Positions 53,738-64,000 of a stretch of 64,000 nucleotides of DNA are shown one piece after another. The translations under genes and the position numbers were made by a program. The notes beneath the pieces were generated by a model. That model searched no databases and was not told where the DNA came from. It was given only the letters and a program-made list of their open reading frames with translations. This stretch comes from Coenobita brevimanus (Eukaryota; Arthropoda; Malacostraca; Decapoda; Coenobitidae). Position 1 is the stretch's first letter; the number at the start of each line of letters is the position of its first letter. The stretch spans positions 13,880,830 to 13,944,829 of the forward strand of contig CM064690.1 of the NCBI GenBank assembly GCA_032717465.1. The letters are read 5' to 3'.

Positions 53738-54604
53738 TTAGCCATGCCACCTTGAGATGAGCATCATAGGTCATGGCCACAAAAGCATTCTCTCTCTCTC
53801 TCTCTCTCATATAGTAGGAGCTGTTCCTGTAGAACAGGTTAACGGCAATGCTTGAGTCTTGGCATGGGTTATTAGTCAGATGTAATGACAGACCCTTGGT
53901 GTAACGGATGAGGAGATATGCACTGAAGTGATATGACTATATGGACAGAATACAGGAATACAGACTGACAAAAAGTGTGTTTAAAAATGAGTTGCTTGGT
54001 GATACTGTGAGAGGATGACCTCCTAGCTACTCCCACTGAGGGAATCCTGGAAAGGAATTTGGTGACCATAAGACAGATGATAAAGAATATCATATATCAT
54101 CTTCATTTTCTACCATATATCAGTGAACACCTTGTAATACAAATGCTCTCCAAACCCATATACTAGAAGAGGTTTCTCCCCCAAGTTGAACAAAATTGTC
54201 TGGAGTTAACCAGGTTATTTAACCTGGTTAATAGGCAATTATCCATCCTACAGGTCTCCCTAATGTGTAGATATGTTTGGCACAGTCTTGAGCTTTGATT
54301 TGCACTTAACAAATTAGAAGGTTACTAGAAATAGGTTTTAATCACCTTGTGTTAACCATGTGTTAACCATATTTTCCCTTTAAGGATTAGGAAAACCTCT
54401 CACACTATGCTGGGGTAAGTGCAACAATGTGAAGCTCCCCAAAACTGAGCAGTATGTAGGTGGCAAGACTCAGTAAGAAAGGTGTCTGAGTTGAAATGAT
54501 CTTATTATATTACAAAAGCATTTCACTCTGCTAAAGAGGGTAATTCAGTACTGCATAATTTGTGTTGGTTATCTTTTCATATTAGTAGGTTGATAGAGTA
54601 ATAT
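53738..54604. other. Anonymous intronic sequence
   Basis: CT-dinucleotide run at 53791-53809; otherwise nothing recognised up to the brk1 splice donor. Confidence 0.4.
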
Positions 54605-54610
54605 CCTTAC

Positions 54611-54682
54611 CTCTATGTATTCACGGTTCATCCAGTCCTGTTTTATTTGTTGAGTGATAGCTTGATTGCGTGCAGCGGACAT
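54611..54682 (-). CDS. brk1: brk1 (BRICK1/HSPC300) coding exon 1
   Basis: The exon encodes the 24-residue N-terminus, starting MSAARNQAITQQIKQ and ending DWMNREYIE, then GAG|GTAAGG. Animal BRK1 proteins have a closely similar DWANREYIE followed by VITS, which is exactly how exon 2 (34912-35070) begins, in phase 0. The ATG at 54680-54682 is the only reasonable start. Upstream, TATTTTTCAG (ending at 54707) could be an acceptor, placing the transcription start in a non-coding exon further right. Neither a promoter nor that exon was identified. Confidence 0.93.
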
Positions 54683-54710
54683 CTTACAAAAGAGATTTTG
54701 ATGATCCTGA

Positions 54711-55120
54711 AAAATATAGTGCATATTAATGTAATGAATAATTCATTCATATGGTATTGTACTGATGCAGTACTGCATAGTAAAACCTCAGTTTGCATGT
54801 ACCCAGTATGCACTAAACACGTTTTGTGCGAGAAGATAACTCCTGATATGTCTCAGGAAATGCAGGGTTGGGTGAGGGGCAGGAGAGTATGTGCAGGATA
54901 CTCCTAGAAGTCTGCCTCTGTCTGTGGCCATCCCTCCCTCATATTTCCAATGTCAGACCAGTAGACACATGTTCACCCTCACTTACAATAAGCAAAACAT
55001 GGTTGTGTTGGATATTGCTAAAACAAGTGGTCATAAATCAGTGCTAGTAAACTTATGGAATGTGAAATGATCTGCTTACACTTGAACAGCTGACCATCCA
55101 CAGACAGTACATGTGTGTGT
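54711..55120. other. Upstream of brk1 coding start, nothing recognised
   Basis: No TE or exon could be assigned. It may be a 5' UTR intron of brk1 if the acceptor near 54707 is real. Confidence 0.35.

Positions 55121-55121
<1 letters not shown>

Positions 55122-55173
<52 letters not shown>
55122..55173. repeat. (AC)n microsatellite upstream of LINE-D
   Basis: A 52-bp AC run preceded by a short TG run; LINE-D begins immediately after it. Confidence 0.95.
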
Positions 55174-55174
<1 letters not shown>

Positions 55175-55179
55175 GAAAA

Positions 55180-56173
55180 GAAAAGGGATAAAAGTAAAAA
55201 GCAAAATGATGATTTCTACCAAGAACTGGTTGAAGTGGAGACTCACAATAGACTGGTTGAACGTGTACACAAACTAGAAATGGCTTTCAAAAATGAAATT
55301 GATGAAATAAAGAAGCAAATGCACTTGCAAAAGGAAGAGATAGAAAAAATGGGAAGGGAGGCCAATAAGAAAGACACAACCATCAGTGAACTAACAGTGG
55401 AATTGAATACCCTTAGGAAGAAAGTGAGTGAAATGGGAAGTACAGTAGTTAATCACGAGAGTGTTATGGAAGAGTTAAAAAATGACACAGAGACAATTAG
55501 ACAAGCAAGCAGTCTTATGGACCAGAGCAGTGATATTGAGGAGAAGATAACACAGGTGAATGAAGCTGTGCAAAGCTACAAAAATGATGTAGAAATCACA
55601 TATGCTGAAATGGTGAAAGTAAAGAAAGACTTAGAAACAAGGGTGGAGGAAAAAAACATTAAAAAGGAAGTGAAAAGAATAATCCAAAACAATCCAAAGT
55701 TAGTCAGAGATTCAGTAGAAATAAATAAATCAATAGTAATCACTGGTATAGAAGAGGAAGAAATTAAAAACAAAATCACTAGAGACAAAAAGGAGATGGC
55801 AAATGTAATGAGCTTACTGAAAGAAGTATCAGAGGAAATCTGCAGTAAAGACATAGAGGAACACAAAAGGTTAGGGAAATACGAGAAAAGCAAGACAAGA
55901 CCTCTAAAGGTGACTTTCCAGAGTGTAAACACTGTGGAAGAGATACTAAAAAATGCAAAGAATCTTATGGAAAAAGAGGAGTTCAAAAATGTATGGATAA
56001 AAAGATGTCTAACACAAGAGGAACTGGAATTACTGAAAGAGAAAAGGGAGAAAGCAAAAACAAAAAATGAGGGAAGATCAGAAGAGGAGAAGAAGAAATT
56101 TTTTTACAAAGTAATAGGATTGCAGGTACGAAAGTGGTACACAAACAGGATGGAAGAAAAAGGAGGAAGTTAG
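55180..56173 (+). CDS. LINE-D ORF1, coiled-coil RNA-binding candidate
   Basis: The frame is open through the AC repeat, so the true start is uncertain; the first Met after it is near residue 60 (LEMAFKNEIDEIKKQMHLQK). The protein is mostly charged heptad coiled coil to about residue 200. A KSIVITGIEEEEIKN segment then resembles the RRM-like core found in some LINE ORF1 proteins, followed by SKTRPLKVTFQSV and FKNVWIKRCLTQEELELLKE. It overlaps ORF2 by ~40 nt. Likely role: nucleic-acid chaperone for the retrotransposon RNP. Confidence 0.75.
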
Positions 56174-59048
56174 TAGAACCATGTCATGACAAGTATATAA
56201 ACAAAGTGATAAAGTTGATGTACTCAAATGTGGATGGAATGGTATCTAAATTACTAGAGATGAATGATTATGTCAGAGAAAATGAACCACAAATAATATG
56301 CCTAACTGAGACAAAATTAACACCAAGGATATCCAATGACATACTAAACTTAGAGGAATACAATATATGGAGAAGAGACAGAAATTTAAAAAAAGGAGGA
56401 GGAATTATAATATTAACTAAGAAAAATCTAAAAGTCAAGGAAATAAACCTAGATATACCATCACAAGTAGAACTGATTGCAGTAGAGATCGACACATCTG
56501 AATGTAAAGTAATTGTAGCCAATTTGTATATGCCACCCAGATCAAACACATGGGAAAGAGACGAATATGAGGACCTGGCAGAGAGTACAATTCAGAGTAT
56601 AAGATCATTACTACATAAAATGGAAGAGAAATCAGAAAGAATTATACTAACTGGGGATTTCAATACAAATATAAATTGGAATACTCTAGATATAAGTAGC
56701 CAAGGAAGCTGTTGGGACCAAAAGCGCCTGCATCTCGTACAAGAGTTTTTCTTAACGCAACATGTGAGGGAAACCACTAGAAAAAGAGGACTTGATGTAC
56801 CTTCAGTGCTAGATCTAATATTTACTAGGCAAGAAAATGACATTGACAGTTTAATATATCACCCTCCACTCGGCAAAAGCGATCATGCAGTACTAAATTA
56901 TAACTTCAGGATAGCATATGACATAGTAAACAGCAATGACAGTTACAAAAAGAGACTAAACTATAAAAAGGGAAATTATCAAGACCTAAAGAAGTATTTC
57001 TTAGAAGTTGATTGGGAAAATGAGCTTAGAGGACAAGATTTAAATGCTGTATATAAAAAATTTTGTGAATTTTATGAAATAGGAGTCCAGAAGTACATCC
57101 CACAGCACAAAGAAGCAGATAAGAAAATACAGAAATGGTTCAATACAGAATGTAAAAAAATCTAAAGAAAGAAGAGATTTGTTGTGGAATAGATACAGAA
57201 GACACAATAGTGAAAGGGCGTATAATGATTACAAACAGGCAAGAAACGACTATACAAGAATAAGGAGGGAAGCCCAAAAACAGTTTGAGGAGGATATAAT
57301 AAATAAAAGTAGTGATCAACCAAAGCTGTTTTACAGCTATATCAGAAGCAAAACCAAAGTAAAAGATATAATACAATCCATCACGGACGAGGGAATCACT
57401 TATACACAAGAGAAAGATATTTGTGAAGCACTAAATAAGAATTTCCAATTAGTTTTTACAGAAGAAAAAACTTTGAGAGGGAATATGTGGAACACGCATG
57501 TCCACACATACTACCAGATATACAAATAGCAGAAAAAGTAATACAAGAGGAGTTAAGTAGATTAGACAGAGGAAAAGCAAGTGGTCCTGATGAAATTTCA
57601 TGTTGGGTGTTACGAGAATGTGCAAAGGAGTTAAGTAAACCATTATTTTTAATTTTCAAGAAATCCTTGAGTCAAGGGAAACTACCTGATATTTGGAAAA
57701 AGCAAATATAGTCCCCTTATTCAAGAAAGGAAATAGACAAAATCCTCTCAACTACCGACCAGTATCACTGACCAGTGTTGTAAGCAAGGTATTAGAAAAA
57801 CTTATAAGAAAAGCTTGGGTAAATCATCTAGAAGAACACAGTATGATAACAGAAAGACAGTTTGGTTTCAGAAAAGGAAAATCATGTGTTACTAATCTGT
57901 TGAGCTACTATGACAGAGTAATAAACACAATACAGGAAAGGGAAGGATGGGTGGACAGTATCTATTTAGATTTCAAGAAAGCTTTTGACACAGTACCACA
58001 CCAAAGACTTTTATGGAAACTGAACCATCAAGGAGGAATTCGAGGCAAACTGTTTTGTTGGATGCAAGACTTTCTCATAAAAAGAGAAATGAGGACAGTA
58101 CTAAGAGGAAACTACTCATCATGGAAAGAAGTGACTAGTGGAGTACCACAGGATTCGGTGCTGGCACCAATCATGTTTCTAGTGTACATAAATGATATAA
58201 ACAGTAACACTGGAAATGAGAGCTATCTGAATATGTTTGCAGATGATGCAAAAATACAAAGGAGAATTACTAGCACAGACTCTTGTAGGGAGCTACAAGA
58301 AGAATTAAATAAACTTCATGAATGGAGTAGTACATGGCAAATGGAATTCAATGTGGACAAGTGTCATGTAATCAAGTTTGGTAAAAGTGGAAAAAGACCT
58401 GATTGGGATTATAAGTTAGGAAATAAAACCCTATACACATCAGAAAGAGAAAAAGACCTAGGTGTGATTATCAATAACAGACTATCTCCGGCTGACCACA
58501 TCAGCAAGAAGGTACGGAACATGTATACACTGCTTGCAAATATGAGAATAGCATTCACATACATAAATGAAGACATGCTAAGAAGGATAATAACATCATT
58601 CATTAGACCAACCCTGGAATATGCATCAATAGTCTGGAGTCCTCATCTCAAAAAGCATATAGACAAGATTGAAAAAGTTTAAAGGGCCGCTACAAGATGG
58701 ATACCAAGCTTAAGGGACCTAAGCTACGAAGAAAGACTAAATAAACTGAATCTACCAACACTACAGGAGAGAAGGAAAAGAGGTGACATGATAATGCTAT
58801 ATAAGTGCATATCAGGAAAGGAGAAAATAGACATAAATGATTACTTAACATATGGAGAAGCATCAGCAAGAGGACACTGCAAAAAACTGCATAAGAAGAG
58901 AGGTGATAAAGACGTAAGGAAATTCAGTTTCCCAAACAGAGCAATTGATCAATGGAATGCACTACCGAATGAAATAGTGTGTGCCAAAACAATTCACAAA
59001 TTTAAGGATATGTACGATAAATATGGTCTAAGACACGGGACAGTATGA
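56134..59048 (+). pseudogene. LINE-D ORF2: endonuclease and reverse transcriptase
   Basis: The endonuclease (56134-57165) shows YSNVDGMVSKLLEMN, IICLTETKLTP, GGGIIIL, VANLYMPPRSN, LTGDFNTNINW, VLDLIFTRQ and KSDHAVLNY, i.e. the APE-type set with E, GDFN and SDH residues present. Frames then shift near 57165 (A-run), 57485 and 57700. The RT shows RGKASGPDEIS, PLFKKGNRQNPLNYRPVSLT, RQFGFRKGKSC, IYLDFKKAFDTVPHQRL, SGVPQDSVLAPIMFLVYIND and MFADDAKIQ (active site, about 58235), with G replaced by D in PQGS. A TAA at 58680 interrupts the C-terminal region, which continues to 59048 (FSFPNRAIDQWNALPNEIV). Confidence 0.88.
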
Positions 59049-59126
59049 GCTTGACTCATTCCTGTAAAGATACAATTAGGTCAGAACAATTAGGTAAGAA
59101 CAGACACACATACACACACACACACA

Positions 59127-59857
59127 AAGAAATGTAAAATATTGGAAATGGGTAAAAGTACCAAGAGGCCATCACTGAATTATTTGATGGGCAATGAACC
59201 AGTCACAAAGGCGAGAGAGGAGAAAGGTTTGGGAGTGCTGGTCCAGGACAATTTGTCACCAGAAAAACATATTAACGAGACAGTTAGCGAGACGTATAAA
59301 CTATTGACTAACATAGGAGTAACTTTTCATTATATAGATGAGGAGATGAAAAAATTGATAGTGGCCATGATCTGCCCCAGGTTAGAATATGCAGCAGTAG
59401 CGTGGTCCCCACACAAAAAGAAAGAATAAGCAAGATTGAGAGAATACAAAGAACAGCAACCAAAATGGCCCCCAGTCTGGCAGATCTGTCATACAGAGAG
59501 AGGCTGGAAAAGCTGGATTTGCCTTCCTTAGAGGAAAGGAGAAAGAGAGGCGACATGTTTACAGTATTCAGGACCATGATAGGAGTAGATAAAACTGACA
59601 AAGAAGATCTGTTTGTATGGGATAAGAGAGTAACAAGAGGAAACAGAATGAAACTGAAGATGCCAAGCTACTTGAAGGATATCAAGAAATATAGTTTTCC
59701 TTATAGATGTATAGACCTGTGGAATAGCCTGGACAAAGAGATCGTCCAGTCAAAAAACTTAAACGAGTTTAAAGCTAAATCTGACTTATTGAGAAACAGA
59801 GACGGCACCCCACGAGCGTAGCTCATTTCCTGTACAGTATATCACAATTAGGTAAAT

Positions 59858-59859
<2 letters not shown>
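59127..59859 (+). pseudogene. LINE-D relative, 3' fragment
   Basis: Directly after the AC tail of LINE-D comes a second, diverged 3' end of the same family: EKGLGVLVQDNLSPEKHINE, CPRLEYAAVAWSPH, then after a frameshift at ~59425 LADLSYRERLEKLDLPSLEE and RCIDLWNSLDKEIVQSKNLN. It ends TTTCCTGTACAGTATATCAC, AATTAGGTAA and AC repeats. Confidence 0.85.

Positions 59860-59895
<36 letters not shown>
59860..59895. repeat. (AC)n tail of LINE-D relative
   Basis: A 36-bp AC run directly after AATTAGGTAAATT. Confidence 0.9.
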
Positions 59896-59896
<1 letters not shown>

Positions 59897-59947
59897 ATTT
59901 GCTGCCCGCTTCTTGTCTCTCACCTCATTCCCATCACTAACTGTTTA

Positions 59948-60382
59948 TAGTAAGACCTCACTATACCGGACTAATTGGGGCCCAAGCCATTTCGAAAAAT
60001 GCAAAATTCCGATAAAAGCGACATCCGGACTTCCCCCTGCTAACCCGGACTTTTTCCGATATATCGGACATTAGTCCAGATAGCATGAATGGTTTTTAAA
60101 CTGTTTTGACTACCATTGCGGTACTGTACTGTGTTATACCTTCACTACATTAATCAAATGGTATATTGTAATTTATATAATAATACTGTACTGTACACTG
60201 ACAAACATGTCTTTTATTTGCCTCATTGTGGTGAATACTGTATAGCTGAAGTGGTCAGGGAGTCTGGACTGCTTCTGGCTTTATCAGACTTTTTGATATA
60301 TAGGAATTTAGTCTGGTAGCTCCTCAATTCCGATAAAAGCGAGATCCAGTCTATTGAAGTCCATTATATTGAGGTTTTACTG
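59948..60382. mobile_element. Tigger-type MITE, 435 bp
   Basis: Left end TAGTAAGACCTCACTATACC (first base changed from C), right end inverted CAGTAAAACCTCAATATAAT, TA-flanked (59946-59947, 60383-60384). TCCGATAAAAGCGA occurs near both ends, extending the inverted similarity. No coding sequence. Confidence 0.8.
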
Positions 60383-60384
60383 TA

Positions 60385-60400
60385 TTGTCTTCTTTCAGCT

Positions 60401-60436
<36 letters not shown>

Positions 60437-61055
60437 GTAGATAAGTCATTACCTGAAGATACCCCCTTCCCCGACACCCAAACAGTGCTCCGTTGCCTGT
60501 CATGGTAAGTGATCACTACATATTTAGCATTTGTACATTCTAATAAACTTTTTTATGCCTATGCACTAATATTCCTAGAGATTGTATGTGCACTACAGTG
60601 AATGTCAGGTATGATCAGGAGGGAGTAAAAATTTTTCAAAGATTAAAGGGGGGATTGTGAAAAACTAGGTGATTTCACAGTACCAGTTAGCCATATAACA
60701 TGGGTTTCAATATCGTAATATGTGCTTTTCAGTTTGCATGGTAAAATTTCCAGATACATTAGACATGCAAATTTAGGGTCTACTGTACTGTATATGGTTG
60801 TCTAACCATGAGGTTAGTGATTCTGTGACTAACACCCAGATTTTTAAACTTTTCATCCCCTTTTAGATGTATGGGAAGGACCTCCATCACTGAATTGGTA
60901 TTTTTAAAAAAATCCTAGTGGCTCGAAGGGCAAGGTCTTCCCTTCGAGCAGCCAAAATTATTTGAGCTTGACGGAGTCATTTTACCTGTCTCTTCAAAAA
61001 TCCCTTCGCAGTTCTTGTAGTTTATTGTCTTGAATATATTTAAAATGTCGATGAA
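60385..61055. other. Anonymous sequence, no gene seen
   Basis: T-run at 60403-60432. A short inverted repeat CGAAGGGCAAGG/CCTTCCCTTCG-like hairpin lies at 60934-60950. No coding evidence. Confidence 0.4.
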
Positions 61056-63248
61056 AGGAGCAGATGGGAGACGTGGAAGGTGTGTGTAAGATATTTACAG
61101 AAGAAATATGTGCAGCATGTGATGTGGTGTGTGGAAGGAAGAGAAGACGGAGGGGGGTGCAAGGAACAGCGTGGTGGACTGAAGAGGTGAAACAGGCTGT
61201 GGCACAAAAGAAGAAAGCATACAATGAATGGGTGAGAAATAGGGGCGTGGAAGAAGTTGAGAGGCGGAAGAGAGAGTTATATGTGGAAAGGAAGAGAGAG
61301 GTGAAAAGATTAGTAAGAGAGAGTAAGAAGAGAGTGGATGAGGAATTTGGAAGGAATTTGAGTGTAAAGTGGAGGGACTGTAAGAAAATGTTCTGGAGAG
61401 AAGTGAAAAGAGTAAGACAGGGTGGAAGTGAAGTTAGCAGGGGAGTGAAAGATAAAAATGGTAGATTACTAGTGGAGAAGGGAGAAAAAGTGAGCAGATG
61501 GAGAGAACACTTTAAGGAATTGTTGAACGCAGAGGATGGAAGTAATGCGAGTATAAGTGGCTGGGGAATGGCTGGGAGAAGGAGGGAGGAGAGAAGACAG
61601 GAAGAAATCAGTAGGATAGAAGTTGTGGAAGCAATGAAGAAAGTTAAATGAGGGAAAGCCCCAGGAATTGATGGAGTGTGTGGTGAAATGCTGAAGCATG
61701 GGGGAGAGATAGTAGTAGAATGGATGTGGAAGATGTGCAGATTGGCCTGGGAGGAAGGTAGAGTCCCGGAGGATTGGAAGTCAGGTATAATTATTCCCTT
61801 GTACAAAGGAAAAGGGGAAAAAGAAGTGTGTGGTAATCATAGGGGCATTTGTCTTCTTAGTATAATAGGAAAAGTGTATAGTAGGATACTTATAGACAGA
61901 GTTAGAGAAAGAACAGAGAAATTAGTTGGAGAAGAACAGGGAGGCTTTAGGAAGGGAAGAGGTTGTGTAGATCAGATATTCATTCTTAGATCTTTAGTGG
62001 AAAAGTTTCTAGAGAAGGGAAAGAAGTTGTATGCGGGTTTCATGGATTTGGAGAAAGCATATGACAGGGTGGATAGACAAGGATTGTGGAAAGTGTTAAG
62101 AATATATGGAGTAGATGGGAAGTTGTTGAATGCTGTGAAGAGTATGTACGATTGTGCGAAGGCTGCAGTGCGTGTGGATGGTGAACTAAGTGAATTTTTC
62201 TCTTTGAAAGTTGGTTTGAAACAGGGATGTGTCATGTCTCCATGGTTGTTCAATCTGTACATGGATGGGGTAATAAAAGAGGTACAAGGTAGGGTAGTGG
62301 ATGTTGGAGTGGCCCTGATGAGAGAGGATAGTGCTTGGAAACTCCCTGTACTATTGTTTGCAGATGATACTGTGTTGTTGAGTGAAGACGAAGGGGAGCT
62401 GCAAGGCTTGGTGGATGAGTTTGAGAGAGTGTGTAAGAAACGGAACCTAAAGGTGAATGTAGGGAAGAGTAAAGTGATGGTCTTTGAGAGAGGTGAAGTT
62501 AGTGAATGTACAGCGAGGTTAGATGGTGAGGAATTGGAAAATGTGAGTACGTTTAAGTATTTGGGTAGTGTGATGAGGAAGGATGGAGGTTTGGAGGGTG
62601 AAATGCTTTAAAGGGTACAGCAGGGAAGAAAGGTTGCTGGTTCCTTGAAAGCAGTGATAAGAAACAGGGAAGTGAGCATGGAAGTGAAAAAGTTACTACA
62701 TGACAGTATTGTGATACCAACTCTAACGTATGGAAGTGAAGCTTGGACGTTGTTGGAAGGACGCAAGTCAAGAGTGAGAGCAGTGGAAATGAGTTATTTA
62801 AGAGGAGCCTGTGGAGTCACGTGGAGAGACAGGCTGACGAATGAGGATATAAAGGAGCGTTGTGGTGTGGATGTGGATGTGATAGGAAGTGTTATGAGGA
62901 ACACACTGAGGTGGTTTGGCCATGTGGAGAGGATGGAGGGTGAAAGACTGACGAAGAGAGTGTATGTGAGTGAGATGGAGGGGGGAAGATGGAGGGGGAG
63001 GCCGAGGATGAGATGGAGGGATGGGGTGGAGAGGTATATGAGAGAGGGGGGTAGTGAGGTGGAGGGGGGAAGAGGGAGGGGGAGGCCGAGGATGAGATGG
63101 AGGGATGGGGTGGAGAGGTATATGAGAGAGGGGGGTGTGAGTTGGGAGCAGGGCAGTGAAATGGCGGGGGACAGGGCGACTTGGAGGCGATTTGTTTGTG
63201 GCCACCCCAAACGGGATTGAGGCGTCTGGCAATAGATAGATAGATAGA
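61056..63248 (+). pseudogene. LINE-A copy 3
   Basis: It is 5'-truncated at GGAGCAGATGGGAGACGTGG. The linker and RT are nearly intact: TGA at 61649-61651 replaces a serine codon just before GKAPGIDGVCGEM-type text, and TAA at 62608-62610 replaces glutamate. FADDTVLLS is preserved (about 62356). An 84-bp in-frame duplication lies near the C-terminus, which ends GHPKRD, followed by GGCGTCTGGCAATA and GATA repeats to 63248. Confidence 0.9.
62969..63136 (+). repeat. 84-bp in-frame tandem duplication in LINE-A
   Basis: The GGRGRPRMRWRDGVERYMRE segment occurs twice in a row, offset by 84 bp, so 28 residues are repeated. Other LINE-A copies have one unit. Confidence 0.9.
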
Positions 63249-63585
63249 CTTACAATGACATACTGATTTTTAAGTGCTATTTGTATCTCTTCCAAAGTGT
63301 TACCCATGTTGTTGGAGATGTGGAGCCAGACATAAGCAGAGCAGACAACATACTACCTCCGATATTCATCCAGTCTTGAATGATCTGACACTGACAAATC
63401 ATATACATTATGGCCCAGGTCACACGACAATTTTTTTCAAGAAACACTTTGCTTGTTTATTTGCCCAGAAAAGGAATATCTGCCACAGAGGTCACACAAG
63501 TGGTTTGGCTCATGTCTTCCAACTGGCAAAAAACAAGTGAGCACCGCCATGCCAGTACATGAGACTGATGTTAGCAAGTAATTCT
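63249..63585. other. Anonymous sequence with an 88-codon frame
   Basis: A plus-strand frame (63274-63540) contains CYPCCWRCGARHKQ and FFKKHFACLFAQKRN. I do not recognise it, and no splice sites or neighbours support it as an exon. Confidence 0.3.
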
Positions 63586-64000
63586 TATCTATCTATCTAT
63601 ATACCTAGGCTGCTTCCCCCAAGGAAAGGGAGGTAGCCGAGACAGGACGACACACTCTCCATTTACTCATCCATTTAAACACATTCATTCACATCTTAGC
63701 CCCAAAGGGGAGAACGGACAGATCCTCACCGCACCACACCGCACAAGGGTCAACTGCGCAATGCAATCAGTGACATCCGCAGCAGGGCCCGACAGCAGAG
63801 CTGGTTTACCCCTGCCACATCATAACATACCCATCCCCTTACCCGCACCTGACCTGACTAGCTGATCAGACCAAATGCGGGAGAATATCCCCTCAGGGCT
63901 GCGTCATCACTTATTTATTCACAATTTCTCTCCATTTATTTCTGTCACGCACAGCCACTCTTCCTTGCTCGACAGACATCCCTCTCGCATCCAGCGCTCT
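63586..64000 (-). pseudogene. LINE-F 3' end, runs off the window
   Basis: TATCTATCTATC at 63586-63601 is an inverted GATA tail. Minus-strand sequence ends with GGGGGAAGCAGCCTAGGTAT. At the far end the minus strand reads DARGMSVEQGRVAVRDRNKW and REIV, resembling the RDRxKWRxxV terminus of RTE-like LINEs. It differs from LINE-A. Confidence 0.5.

Larger units (their letters stand above)
35071..54610 (-). other. brk1: brk1 intron, 19,540 bp
   Basis: Donor GAG|GTAAGG at 54610-54605 and acceptor TTTCAG|GTA at 35071-35076 bound the intron. It contains LINE-E, two Tigger deletion derivatives, a coding Tigger, two LINE-B pieces, a decayed piggyBac, SINE-H and 5S SINEs, two related MITEs, and a LINE-A copy inside another TIR element. 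No other host exon was recognised in it. Confidence 0.9.
55174..59126 (+). mobile_element. LINE-D retrotransposon, near full length
   Basis: An element of about 3.9 kb with a coiled-coil ORF1, an overlapping ORF2 carrying endonuclease and RT, and a short 3' region (CCTGTAAAGATACAATTAGG) ending at AC repeats (59107-59126). AC repeats bracket it on both sides. It appears CR1-like by RT motifs. ORF2 is damaged by three frameshifts and a stop. Confidence 0.88.

Overview
The window looks like animal nuclear DNA, most probably from an arthropod and perhaps a decapod crustacean. It contains one recognisable spliced host gene, a block of degenerate TTAGG/CCTAA pentamers (the arthropod telomere motif), and a very dense load of non-LTR retrotransposons, SINEs, Tigger/pogo, Tc1, piggyBac and hAT elements. 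The phylum rests on these features; the order is an inference.

The only host gene I can support is brk1 (BRICK1/HSPC300, a WAVE/SCAR complex subunit) on the minus strand. Its first coding exon lies at 54611-54682 and its second at 34912-35070, joined in phase 0 into a 76-residue protein. A 19,540-bp intron separates them, and everything between 35071 and 54610 is intronic transposable-element sequence.

Names used here for repeat families: LINE-A (RTE-like, FADD reverse transcriptase, ends in GATA repeats; copies at 24694, 50011 and 61056, 3' scrap at 34185), LINE-A' (diverged relative, 430 and 9998), LINE-B (CR1/Jockey-group, poly-A tail; 10922, 15062, 40826, 43661), LINE-C (related, 13160-14960), LINE-D (CR1-like with coiled-coil ORF1, endonuclease and RT, ends next to AC repeats; 55174 and 59127), LINE-E (35187), LINE-F (63586). 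SINE-H is a composite short element with a central 13-bp hairpin.

Layout: 1-9 kb holds a LINE-A' copy, a Tigger remnant, a hAT transposase relic split by a piggyBac-type MITE, and a TIR element with internal repeats. 9-20 kb holds SINE-H copies, the TTAGG-like block, LINE-B and LINE-C copies, a MITE inside LINE-C, and a Tc1-like element with its transposase. 20-30 kb holds a tRNA-Gly-derived SINE, anonymous GC-richer sequence, and a 6.5-kb piggyBac element with both ends, a near-intact spliced transposase and a LINE-A insertion. 31-34 kb holds two more TTAA-flanked elements. 35-54.6 kb is the brk1 intron. 55-64 kb is a head-to-tail LINE-D pair, a small MITE, LINE-A and the end of LINE-F.

The most unusual content is a modular SINE system. 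SINE-H copies share one head and hairpin but carry one of two 3' ends. One of these ends, together with a 5S-rRNA-derived SINE, uses the last ~45 bp of LINE-A, including its final codons and GATA tail. This suggests LINE-A machinery mobilises several SINE architectures that exchange modules.
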